From: Verrucomicrobiota bacterium
GTDB taxonomy: Bacteria; Verrucomicrobiota; Verrucomicrobiia; Opitutales; Opitutaceae
DNA length: 32,203 nt
NCBI GenBank assembly: GCA_023416735.1
Contig: JAEZGX010000023.1
Span: 1-32,203, forward strand
Reading direction: 5' to 3'
The notes under the pieces were generated by a model. That model searched no databases. It saw only the letters and a program-made list of their open reading frames with translations, and was not told where the DNA came from. Position numbers and translations under genes: made by a program. Shown here piece by piece: positions 1 through 7,841 of the stretch; position 1 is the first letter of the stretch; each line of letters begins with the position of its first letter.

Positions 1-1
1 G

Positions 2-67
2 CTGAAGATCGAAAAGATCGAGCAAATCGTGAAAGAACGTCTGGAATGCGATGCCTTCAGCTTTTAA
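2..67 (+). CDS. C-terminal end of an unidentified protein (partial)
   Basis: An open frame enters from the left edge and stops with TAA at 65-67, giving 21 residues that end in ERLECDAFSF. The tail is charged and probably helical (LKIEKIEQIVKERL). The fragment is too short to assign to a family, and no function is proposed. It converges on the minus-strand LuxR-type gene with about 39 bases between the two stops. No hairpin with a T-tract was seen in that gap. That this is a real coding frame is an inference from its amino-acid character only. Confidence 0.4.
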   Translation: MKIEKIEQIVKERLECDAFSF

Positions 68-106
68 CTGTTGCGTTGGCGCACGCCACCCGACTCGCAA
101 AGCCAG

Positions 107-544
107 CTATTGATCGAACACCGCTGGCGCTGCGCGATCGCTGGCGCCCGACCGACTTGCTGATTTTGAATCCGATTCACGCGCGCGCCCACGCTCCTTG
201 AAACCGAGCCGCCGTTGAAAGCCAGGCCGATAAACTCCCTTGGCCGTGATCACCACGTAGCCATGCACCAGCGCGTATTGCATCAGCTCCCTTGAATGAT
301 GCAGATCGAGCTTGCGCCTGATCGACTCGCGGTGCGTCAACACCGCGTAACGCGAAATGCCAAGTCGTTCGCTCGCCTGTTTGTTGTCGGAGCCGTCTCC
401 GATCACGGAGAGAACCACCTGCTCGCGTTCCGTCAGATCCTCCAGCGTGGTTCTCTTACGCTCCTTCGAAAAAGGGAGAACCGACGGACTGATGTAGGGC
501 CTGCGATTGACGACATGGCGGAGCGCCACCGGCAGGTGGTCCAT
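107..544 (-). CDS. LuxR/NarL-type helix-turn-helix protein lacking a receiver domain
   Basis: This 145-residue protein has a LuxR-type DNA-binding domain at about residues 36-97, beginning LTEREQVVLSVI and containing the recognition-helix region THRESIRRKLDLH. Residues 1-25 (VALRHVVNRRPYISPSV) resemble the linker that normally joins a response-regulator receiver domain to its output domain. The phosphoacceptor receiver domain itself is absent. The reading frame upstream is closed by the stop codon of the FAD/Fe-S dehydrogenase gene 39 bases away, so no longer in-frame start is possible. A GGAGGG sits only about two bases before the ATG, which is too close for ideal initiation. The arginine-rich C-terminal tail beyond residue 105 is unlike the family. 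It is either a stand-alone regulator or a truncated response regulator. Its target is unknown. Confidence 0.7.
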   Translation of the reverse strand: MDHLPVALRHVVNRRPYISPSVLPFSKERKRTTLEDLTEREQVVLSVIGDGSDNKQASERLGISRYAVLTHRESIRRKLDLHHSRELMQYALVHGYVVITAKGVYRPGFQRRLGFKERGRARESDSKSASRSGASDRAAPAVFDQ

Positions 545-583
545 TCCCTCCGTTGAGCCGTCGAAGATGCCACGGCAGCTCGC

Positions 584-3553
584 TTAACGGAGAGCAGCGT
601 GGAGAATCTCCGCCGGGTGTAAGGCGATGCGTCCGGTGGCGTCTTTGATCTGGTGGCGGCAACTGGTGCCGGGTGCACAGATGAGCGTGTCGGGCTCCGC
701 AGCCCGCACTGCGGGAAAAAGGATAAGTTCGCCGATTTGCTGCGAAACAGCGAAATGTTCGGCTTCGTAGCCGAACGATCCGGCCATCCCGCAACAGCCG
801 CTGGGGATAAGGCGCACCTCATGGCCGGATGGCAGCTCAAGAGCGCGAACAACCGGATTGAGCGACGACAAAGCCTTCTGATGACAGTGACCGTGGAGGC
901 GGATCAGCTTCTTTTCTGCGCGAAACGATTCGGCACGGATGCGGCCGGCGTCACTCTCGCGCGCGATAAACTCCTCGAAGGTGAGTGCGCGACCGGCGAG
1001 CAAGCGGGCGGTGCTTTTTAACTGGGAGGTGACCAGGTCGGGATACTCATCGCGGAAGCCGAGGACGGCGGAAGGCTCCAAGCCGATCAGCGGCTCGGCG
1101 CTAGTGATGATGTTGCTCAACAGTTCGACGTTGCGGATCGCGAGACGGCGTGCTTCGCGGACCAATCCTTTCGACAGATGGGCGCGGCCGCTTTCCATGT
1201 GTCGCGGAATGGCGACTTCGTAACCCAGCCGGTTGAGCAGTTCGACAGCTTTGATGCCGACATCGGTATCGTTGTAGTTGGTGAACTCGTCGCAGAAAAG
1301 ATAAACCCGGCCGTTAGGATACGTGTGGTGGACGGGATTCGCGTGCCGACGGTGCCAGGCGTTGAGAGTAGTCGCATGCAGCTTCGGCAGGCTGCGTTGG
1401 GTCGCGAAGCCAGAAAAGCGTTTGATCCAGCGTGAGGTCGTTGGTGCGTTGACGAGCCAGTTGTAGAAAGAGGGAACGCACGCAGCGATTCGCATGGAGC
1501 GCGCGAATCCAGCGACGAGCCGCGAGCGGAGCGGCACACCATGCGCGTCGTAATAGTGCTGCTGCCACTCGGCTTTGAGACGGGCGACGTCGACATTTGA
1601 CGGACACTCGGCCTTGCAGCCCTTGCAGGAGAGACAGAGCTCCATCACGCCCTTGATCTCTTCGCTGTCCCACGGATTCGAGACATCGCGTGGATGGGTT
1701 AGAACCTGACGGAGCAGGTTGGCGCGCGCTCGCGTGGTATCCTGTTCGTTCCGTGTGGCCATGTAGCTCGGGCACATGGTCCCGCCCATCAGGTGGGTTT
1801 TGCGACACTCGCCCACGCCATTGCATTTCTCCGCCGCGCGGAGCACGCCGCGAGTGGCACTGAAGTCGAAGAACGTCGCATACTCCGGCATCGGTTCGTC
1901 GGGACCATGCCGCAGCGATGTGTCCATCGGTGGCGTATCGATGATCTTGCCCGGATTGAGCAACCCGTCTGGGTCGAAGGTTTCCTTGACGCGACGCATC
2001 ATGGCGTAGCAATCCGGACCAACCATGAAAGGAATGAACTCGCCGCGCAGTCGGCCGTCGCCGTGCTCGCCGGAGAGTGAACCGCGGTATTTTTTTACGA
2101 GAGCTGCAACATCGGTGGCGATGGTTCGAAACATGCGCAGCCCCTCGGCGGTTTTGAGATCGAAGAGCGGCCGCGTGTGCAGTTCGCCGGCGCCGGCGTG
2201 CGCGTAATAAATACTTCCTACGCCGAACTTGTTGCGCAGAAGAGCATCGAACTCCGCGATGTAAGCGGGGAGATCCTCTACAGCTACCGCGGTGTCCTCG
2301 ACAACCTCGCGCGGTTTCGCGTCGCCGGGCACGTTTTGCACGAGGCCTTGTCCAGCACGCCGCAATTCCCAGACGCGATGGCAATCCTCGCCCCACACGA
2401 CGGGGAACGCGTAACCAAGTCCGGCGGCGCGGAGGTCGGCTTCGAGTGCGATCATCTCCTCCTCGAGAAGGACGCGATTGGCATGCCGGAACTCGATCAC
2501 CAGCACGGCACCCGGGTCGCCGTTCACGAAAAAGCGGTTTCGCGCGTGCTCGAGATTAGCCTTGGTGCACTCGAGGATGTGGCGATCGATAAGCTCGCAC
2601 CCAAACGGCCGCCGCCGCATCGCCAGGAGTGTGGCTTTCAGCGATTCGTCGACGGAACTGAAATGGGCGCACATCAACGCGCCCGGTGGCGGCAAGGGTT
2701 CGCAGTTCAACTCGAACTCCACACCGAGGAACAAAGTCCCCTCCGAACCGGCGATGAGTCGGCAGAGATTGAACGGTCGGTCAGACGATGGCTCGAACAC
2801 CGCGCAATCCATCAACGCATCGAGTGCGTAGCCGGTGTTGCGGCGGGTGACGGTCGGCTTGGGAAAGTTTTCCCGGATGAGCTCGCGATTGTTCCCATCG
2901 CTGAGCAGGTCGCGAACGAAGCGATAAATTCGGGTTTCGAGGATTTCTGGACCGGTGCATTTGGCGTGGAACTCCGCGGCTGTGAGCGGACCGAAGATGA
3001 CTTCTGAACCATCGCTCAAGAATCCACGCGCGGAGATGAGGTGTTCGCGGGTCGATCCGTAGACGATGGAGTTGGAACCGCAGGAATTGTTGCCCACCAT
3101 GCCTCCGATCATCGCGCGGTTCGCGGTGGAAGTTTCGGGCCCGAAGAGCAGGCCGTGCGGCGCGAGAACGCGGTTAAGTTCGTTCCGAACGACTCCGGGC
3201 TGCACACGGACGCGGCGGTGTTTCGCCTCCACCGCTATGATGCGATTCAAATGCCGGCCAACGTCCACGACGATGCCGTTGCCAACGACCTGTCCGGCGA
3301 GCGAGGTGCCGGCGCCGCGCGGGATCAGCCCGATCCGGTGTTGGGCGGCAAACGCGAGCAGCGTGCGCAAGTCGGCCTCGGATTTCGGCAGCGCGACGGC
3401 TGCGGGCAACTCCTGATACTCGGACGCGTCGGTAGCGTAAAGACGCCGCAGGGCGTGATCCCAATGAAGCTCGCCTTCCAAATCGGCGGCGAGCGCTTCG
3501 AGTGCGAAGGTGGGGACAGTCGGTCGGCGGGAAAGAGATTGAGAGGAAGACAT
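584..3553 (-). CDS. FAD-binding / Fe-S-binding 2-hydroxyacid dehydrogenase (GlcD-GlcF fusion type)
   Basis: This 989-residue fusion has an N-terminal FAD-linked oxidase and a C-terminal iron-sulfur reductase half. The FAD (PCMH-type) signature PRGAGTSLAGQ lies near residues 78-88, GGMVGNNSCGSN near 150-161, and the conserved oxidase segment GEHGDGRLRGEF at 495-506. Ferredoxin-type cysteines are C577, C583 and C594, then C640-x2-C643-x2-C646-x3-C650-P. Cysteine-rich redox motifs HGHCHQKA (about 887) and SGCCGMAG (918-925) follow. Size and order match the family holding D-lactate and D-2-hydroxyglutarate dehydrogenases (YdiJ-like), which pass electrons from a D-2-hydroxyacid to the respiratory chain. 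The substrate cannot be read from sequence. The ATG at 3553 is preferred because the open frame upstream to 3814 is not family-like. No clear ribosome-binding site is visible. Confidence 0.88.
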   Translation of the reverse strand: MSSSQSLSRRPTVPTFALEALAADLEGELHWDHALRRLYATDASEYQELPAAVALPKSEADLRTLLAFAAQHRIGLIPRGAGTSLAGQVVGNGIVVDVGRHLNRIIAVEAKHRRVRVQPGVVRNELNRVLAPHGLLFGPETSTANRAMIGGMVGNNSCGSNSIVYGSTREHLISARGFLSDGSEVIFGPLTAAEFHAKCTGPEILETRIYRFVRDLLSDGNNRELIRENFPKPTVTRRNTGYALDALMDCAVFEPSSDRPFNLCRLIAGSEGTLFLGVEFELNCEPLPPPGALMCAHFSSVDESLKATLLAMRRRPFGCELIDRHILECTKANLEHARNRFFVNGDPGAVLVIEFRHANRVLLEEEMIALEADLRAAGLGYAFPVVWGEDCHRVWELRRAGQGLVQNVPGDAKPREVVEDTAVAVEDLPAYIAEFDALLRNKFGVGSIYYAHAGAGELHTRPLFDLKTAEGLRMFRTIATDVAALVKKYRGSLSGEHGDGRLRGEFIPFMVGPDCYAMMRRVKETFDPDGLLNPGKIIDTPPMDTSLRHGPDEPMPEYATFFDFSATRGVLRAAEKCNGVGECRKTHLMGGTMCPSYMATRNEQDTTRARANLLRQVLTHPRDVSNPWDSEEIKGVMELCLSCKGCKAECPSNVDVARLKAEWQQHYYDAHGVPLRSRLVAGFARSMRIAACVPSFYNWLVNAPTTSRWIKRFSGFATQRSLPKLHATTLNAWHRRHANPVHHTYPNGRVYLFCDEFTNYNDTDVGIKAVELLNRLGYEVAIPRHMESGRAHLSKGLVREARRLAIRNVELLSNIITSAEPLIGLEPSAVLGFRDEYPDLVTSQLKSTARLLAGRALTFEEFIARESDAGRIRAESFRAEKKLIRLHGHCHQKALSSLNPVVRALELPSGHEVRLIPSGCCGMAGSFGYEAEHFAVSQQIGELILFPAVRAAEPDTLICAPGTSCRHQIKDATGRIALHPAEILHAALR

Positions 3554-3824
3554 GGCGAGGAAGGCAGCCGAAAGAGGCGAACCGGACTGCAAGAGGCCAC
3601 CGACAGCCGCGCAGCTCTCGTGCGTCGTAACGCGACTCACGGAGACAGACACTCCTGTCAAACCGTCTCGGCGCCGCGGAAAAAATAGCCGTTTTTGAGA
3701 CAACTGTGCGAACCATTGAGCTTCGCAACATAGCAGCGGGGAACGCGGCGTTGTAGGATGGACGATTGACGCGCAGGCGTCGGTTGCCGGCGTCTTCAAC
3801 CCCCTCGCTTTCATTCACACTGCT
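3554..3824. promoter_or_regulatory. Divergent intergenic region between the dehydrogenase and isomerase genes
   Basis: This 271-base gap separates the starts of the minus-strand FAD/Fe-S dehydrogenase and the plus-strand sugar isomerase, so it should hold two outward promoters. The reading frame of the dehydrogenase stays open through most of it, but the translated extension has no family resemblance. No convincing -35/-10 pair or operator palindrome was found by eye. Confidence 0.4.
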
Positions 3825-4859
3825 ATGCTCCGAAATGTTACGCTCTTCACGGGCCAATGGGCCGATCTTCCGCTCGATAAACTCGCGCCTCTCGCCAAAA
3901 AGATGGGTTACGACGGGCTGGAACTCGCCTGCTGGGGCGATCATTTCGACGTGGATGCGGCCGCCTCGTCGAAGAGATATCTCGTCGAAAAATGGGAGCT
4001 CCTTTTCGACCACGGTCTAACCTGTTTCGCCCTTTCCAATCACCTCGCCGGCCAGGCGATCTGCGACAATATCGACGATCGCCACAAGGCCATCCTTACC
4101 CCCGACATTTGGGGCGACGGCGATCCTGAAGGAGTCCGCAAACGCGCCGCCAAACAACTCGCCCTCACGGCCAAAGTGGCTCGAGCGTTCTTCGATGCCA
4201 AACCCGGCGCGAAGCCCGGAGCCGCGGCGATCGTCAACGGCTTCACCGGCTCCTCCATCTGGCACTCGATCTACGCTTTCCCGCCCACGTCCCAAGCGTA
4301 TTGGGATGCTGGTTACGCCGATTTCGCCAGACGGTTCGGACCGATCCTCGACACCTTCGACAGCCACAACGTCAACTTCGGCCTCGAGGTGCACCCTACC
4401 GAGATCGCCTTCGATATTGCCAGCGCGCAACGCGCTCTCGAAGCGGTAAAAAGCCACCCGCGTTTCGGCTTCAACTACGATCCCTCGCACCTGGCGTATC
4501 AAGGAGTTGGTTACGTGAAGTTCATCCGCGCATTCGGCGACCGCATCTTCCACGCGCACATGAAGGACGTCTGGTGGGGCCACGGCAATGGCGAGGCCGG
4601 CGTGTTCGGCGGCCATACCGATTTCGGCGACGCGCGCCGCTATTGGGATTTCCGCTCCGTCGGCCGCGGCGACATCAATTTCGAGGAGATCATCGTCGCG
4701 CTCAACGACGTCGGCTATCAAGGCCCGCTCTCTGTCGAATGGGAGGACGTCCGCATGGACCGGGTCCACGGCGCGACCGAGTCGGCGGCATTCCTCCGCA
4801 AACTCGATTTCGCTCGCAGCACCGTCGCCTTCGACGCCGCTTTCGAAAAAAAGAATTGA
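3825..4859 (+). CDS. Sugar phosphate isomerase/epimerase (xylose isomerase-like TIM barrel)
   Basis: This 344-residue soluble protein belongs to the AP-endonuclease-2/xylose-isomerase-like TIM-barrel superfamily. The four metal-ligand positions expected for the fold are visible: E188 in GLEVHP, D219 in NYDPSHL, H243 or H245 in FHAHMKD, and E305 in SVEWED. Members isomerise or epimerise sugars or keto-sugars using a divalent metal. There is no signal peptide, so it should act in the cytoplasm. The start at 3825 gives MLRNVTLFTGQWADLP, a typical first beta strand. The next gene, a Gfo/Idh/MocA dehydrogenase, begins 96 bases downstream on the same strand. This isomerase-dehydrogenase pairing is common in sugar catabolism and recurs at 18311-20240. 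The exact substrate is unknown. Confidence 0.88.
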   Translation: MLRNVTLFTGQWADLPLDKLAPLAKKMGYDGLELACWGDHFDVDAAASSKRYLVEKWELLFDHGLTCFALSNHLAGQAICDNIDDRHKAILTPDIWGDGDPEGVRKRAAKQLALTAKVARAFFDAKPGAKPGAAAIVNGFTGSSIWHSIYAFPPTSQAYWDAGYADFARRFGPILDTFDSHNVNFGLEVHPTEIAFDIASAQRALEAVKSHPRFGFNYDPSHLAYQGVGYVKFIRAFGDRIFHAHMKDVWWGHGNGEAGVFGGHTDFGDARRYWDFRSVGRGDINFEEIIVALNDVGYQGPLSVEWEDVRMDRVHGATESAAFLRKLDFARSTVAFDAAFEKKN

Positions 4860-4955
4860 TAAACCCCTCCTCCTGCAAGTGGCGCGAAAGGTCGCGAATC
4901 TCCTCCGGAGTTCGCGTTGGTTCGCGCCATCCGCGGGAGAACCCAATCCCTCCTT

Positions 4956-6116
4956 ATGGCACTAGATCGAAAACTTCGTTACGGAATGATTGGCGGCGGG
5001 CGCGGCGCGTTCATCGGCGGCGTGCACCGCATCGCCGCGCAAATGGACGGCCAGGCGGAACTCGTCGCTGGAGCCTTCTCTTCCGACGCCGGACGTTCCA
5101 AGGCTTCGGGCGCTGACCTCTTTCTCGATCCCGCTCGCGTTTACGGCAGCTATCGCGAGATGGCCAAAGCAGAAGCTGCGCGCACCCGTGACCGCCTCGA
5201 CTTCGTCGTCATCGTCACGCCGAACCACCAGCACTTCCCGCCCGCGAAGCTCTTTCTCGAAAACGGCTTCAACGTCGTTTGCGACAAACCCGTGACGTTC
5301 AATCTCGCCGAGGCGAAAGCCCTCAAGAAGATCGTCGCGAAATCCAAAAAGGTTTTCGCACTCACCCACAACTACACCGGCAATGCCATGGTGAAGCAGG
5401 CCCGCGAGCTCGTGCGCAACGGCACCCTCGGCGCGATCCGGAAGGTCGTCGTCGAATACCCGCAAGGCTGGCTCTCCACCCGCTTGGAAGTTTCCGGACA
5501 GAAACAAGCCGGCTGGCGCACCGATCCCAAACGCAGCGGTGCCGCAGGCTGTATCGGAGATATTGGGACACACGCCGAAAACCTCGCCCGCTACATCACC
5601 GGTCTTCGCATCAAGGAGCTCTGCGCCGACCTAACGACGTTTGTGAAAGGCCGGAAGCTCGACGACGACGGCAACATCCTCTTGCGATTCGAGGGCGGCG
5701 CCAAAGGCATCCTCCATTCATCGCAGATCAGCGTCGGCGACGAAAATAATCTCAATATCCGCGTCTACGGAGAGAAGGCCGCGCTCGAGTGGTATCAGGA
5801 GCACCCGAACGAGCTGCACGTGAAATACCCCGATCAGCCGAAACAAATCTGGCGGCGCGGAAACGGCTACAACGGCGCCTCCGCGCAGAAGTTCACGCGC
5901 ATTCCCGGAGGCCATCCGGAAGGCTATCTCGAAGCTTTCGGTAACATCTACCGCGAAGTCTTTCGCGCGATCGCCGCCGGGCTGGAACGAAAGTCGTTTC
6001 CCAAGGATTTGGACTTTCCCACCATCGACGATGGCATTGAAGGCATGGCCTTCATCGAGGCCGTTGTGAAGAGTGCGAACACGCGGTCGAGTTGGACGAA
6101 AATGTCCGCCGCGTGA
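4956..6116 (+). CDS. Gfo/Idh/MocA family NAD(P)-dependent oxidoreductase
   Basis: This 386-residue protein has an N-terminal Rossmann fold with GGGRGAFIG at residues 13-21 and a CDKP motif at 109-112, the counterpart of the family's EKP motif with its catalytic or cofactor-contact lysine. The C-terminal alpha/beta domain contains GCIGDIGTHAENL near 198-210, where H206 is the usual catalytic histidine position. Members oxidise or reduce sugar or cyclitol hydroxyls. The ATG at 4956 was chosen over the TTG at 4917 because MALDRKLRYGMIGGG gives the canonical short lead into the first beta strand. There is no signal peptide. It probably forms a unit with the upstream TIM-barrel isomerase, for example oxidising a sugar that the isomerase then rearranges. 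That pathway role is inferred. Confidence 0.9.
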   Translation: MALDRKLRYGMIGGGRGAFIGGVHRIAAQMDGQAELVAGAFSSDAGRSKASGADLFLDPARVYGSYREMAKAEAARTRDRLDFVVIVTPNHQHFPPAKLFLENGFNVVCDKPVTFNLAEAKALKKIVAKSKKVFALTHNYTGNAMVKQARELVRNGTLGAIRKVVVEYPQGWLSTRLEVSGQKQAGWRTDPKRSGAAGCIGDIGTHAENLARYITGLRIKELCADLTTFVKGRKLDDDGNILLRFEGGAKGILHSSQISVGDENNLNIRVYGEKAALEWYQEHPNELHVKYPDQPKQIWRRGNGYNGASAQKFTRIPGGHPEGYLEAFGNIYREVFRAIAAGLERKSFPKDLDFPTIDDGIEGMAFIEAVVKSANTRSSWTKMSAA

Positions 6117-6303
6117 ACGCTCCTCGGGCTGAGCTTTTGATCTGATCATCCCGCGCCGCCTTTGCCGCTGCAGGCGGTAGAGAAAAGGCACAAGAGCGGG
6201 CGCACACAATCTTCCCCCGACATCCAGATGACTCGCGAGTTGCTGAGAAGTCGGCCGGGCGAGAGGAGGAGCAATCGATAGGACGACAAACACCGCTGGA
6301 GAA

Positions 6304-7698
6304 ATGTCGGCCGACTGGCGAATAGCTGCATGGGTGGGGTTGAGCGTTGTCTTGGCGACCGATCCGCTCTGGAGCCGAGAACAAAACTTAGTGCACAACG
6401 GTTCTTTTGAAGAGGTGGTGCATGATTCTCCTTTTGCTTGGGAACGGACCGAGCAGGTTGCGGAATGGTCGGTCGATTCGGGTCGCGACAATTCGAACGC
6501 GTTGAGAATAGATCGTCCGGATTCGAGGCAGACAGACGCCTTCTCTCCTGCAGGTGTTATCCAGAGTGGAATCGAATTAGTAGCCAGTCAGCGATACGTA
6601 TTGGCGTTTTCCGCCAAGGGGCAGGACGTAGGAGAGGATGGTCTAGGCGTGGGGATTTACGATTCCGGGCAGCCGGTTTCGCCGGCGTTATCCGTGCGGG
6701 TCACGCCGACGAGGGAATGGCGGGAGTTCCGTTTCGAATTCTTCGCGAGCGCGATGTGGCAGCGGCAAATTCTCGAATGCGGTTCACTCATGCGTCCGGC
6801 GGCACGCTGTGGCTCGACGACGTGTCGCTCCTCGGCAGCAAAGCGGTTTATGAGCAGTCGGAAACGACGCCGCGGTTCCAGCCTCGCCTAACGGCAGCTC
6901 CGGGGAAAAACTTGATTCCCAACGGCTCATTCGAGACGAGCAAAGATGGCTGGCTTTCGTTGGGGGAACGCATCTGCGGCGGCAATCTGGCGGGGCTCTA
7001 TGGGCCGCATCGACTCTCGCGATGCCCAAGTGGGGACGCGTTCCTTTCAACTGACGCTTGGACCGGGACTGACCCCAGAATTGGCGGCAGGCTGCTGGCC
7101 CCCGCGACATCTGGTGCAACATCGGTTGCTGATCGCCAATCGCGGCTGGGTTGGCGTCAAAGCAGGAAAAGCCTATACGCTCTCGGCGCACTTGCGGGTC
7201 GATCAGCCCGGAGTTAAGGCGGTGTTGCAGCTCAGTTTCTCCGACGATCCGAAGGATGGTATTCAGGATGTAAATACGGAGGTGACGTTGACCGAGGAGT
7301 GGCGTCGCTACTCCTTTACGATCGTCGCACCGAAGGACAGTGTCTTTGTCGCGGTAGGCCCCGATGTTAGCGACCGGCCGGATTCGGTGGTTACGTTCTG
7401 GGCGGATGCCGTGCAGCTGGAAGAAGGAGAGGCGGCGACTTTCTTCGAGCAGCGGGAAGCGGTGGAACTGGGGTTTGAAACTGCGCAGTATGGCAACGTC
7501 TTCACGGCGGGCGAAAGAGTCGAAATCGAAATGTCGACGTCGAATGCCACCACGGCGCCGGTCGAGGTGGATGTCGAAATCCGTCTGTTCGACTATTTAC
7601 CGCGAGTAGGCCAAGCGAAAGAACTTTGCGGGATCCGCGTGCCGGGCACCGCAGATCGCGTGAGCCGTTCGTCTCACTCTTTGAGTCTTCGAGCGTAG
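6304..7698 (+). pseudogene. Secreted protein with two carbohydrate-binding-like modules, frameshifted and truncated
   Basis: Homologous-looking protein sequence runs through three reading-frame segments. From ATG 6304, one frame gives a signal-like start (AAWVGLSVVLATDPLWS) and a first CBM_4_9-like module opening NLVHNGSFEE, up to about 6750. One base is apparently lost there, and the sense continues in another frame (FTHASGGTLWLDDVSLLG) into a second module opening NLIPNGSFETSKDGW. Between about 6955 and 7020, which includes a run of five G at 6963-6967, the sense returns to the first frame (DSRDAQVGTRSFQLTLGPG) and continues to TAG at 7696-7698. After the second module there is a short beta-rich stretch (VEIEMSTSNATTAPVEVDVE) and then the frame ends. 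No catalytic domain follows, although such modules usually flank a glycoside hydrolase. Two compensating frameshifts plus lost 3' sequence indicate a decayed gene. Confidence 0.72.
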
Positions 7699-7705
7699 CT
7701 CGAAG
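7687..7705. repeat. Short perfect inverted repeat at the end of the CBM pseudogene
   Basis: CTTCGAGC at 7687-7694 and GCTCGAAG at 7698-7705 form an 8-base perfect inverted repeat around a 3-base loop. It overlaps the last codons of the CBM remnant. No T-tract follows, so it is not a convincing Rho-independent terminator. It could be a hairpin or a small palindromic site. Confidence 0.5.
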
Positions 7706-7841
7706 GCCCGACAGAAGGTATGCTGCTTTCAGCAAGTTTTGAATCGATGGCCGCAGGCAAGATGAAGCGTGGTCGTCGAACCGTTCTTCTCGTCAACATC
7801 ACCTGCGCACCAAACACCGGCGACTTCGATCGCCTTTCACA

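Noticed and set aside
2177..3007. Plus-strand open frame of 276 codons opposite the FAD/Fe-S dehydrogenase
   Set aside because: It lies wholly antisense to a gene with clear family motifs, and its translation has no recognisable domain. It is a shadow caused by high GC.
6117..6303. Minus-strand frame with SQQLASHLDV, which resembles a LacI or other helix-turn-helix start
   Set aside because: Only about ten residues look family-like, the following residues do not continue a helix-turn-helix, and the frame runs antisense into the dehydrogenase gene. Chance resemblance is more likely.
7687..7705. Inverted repeat as a transcription terminator
   Set aside because: The stem is only 8 bases and no T-run follows, so it is listed as a repeat instead.
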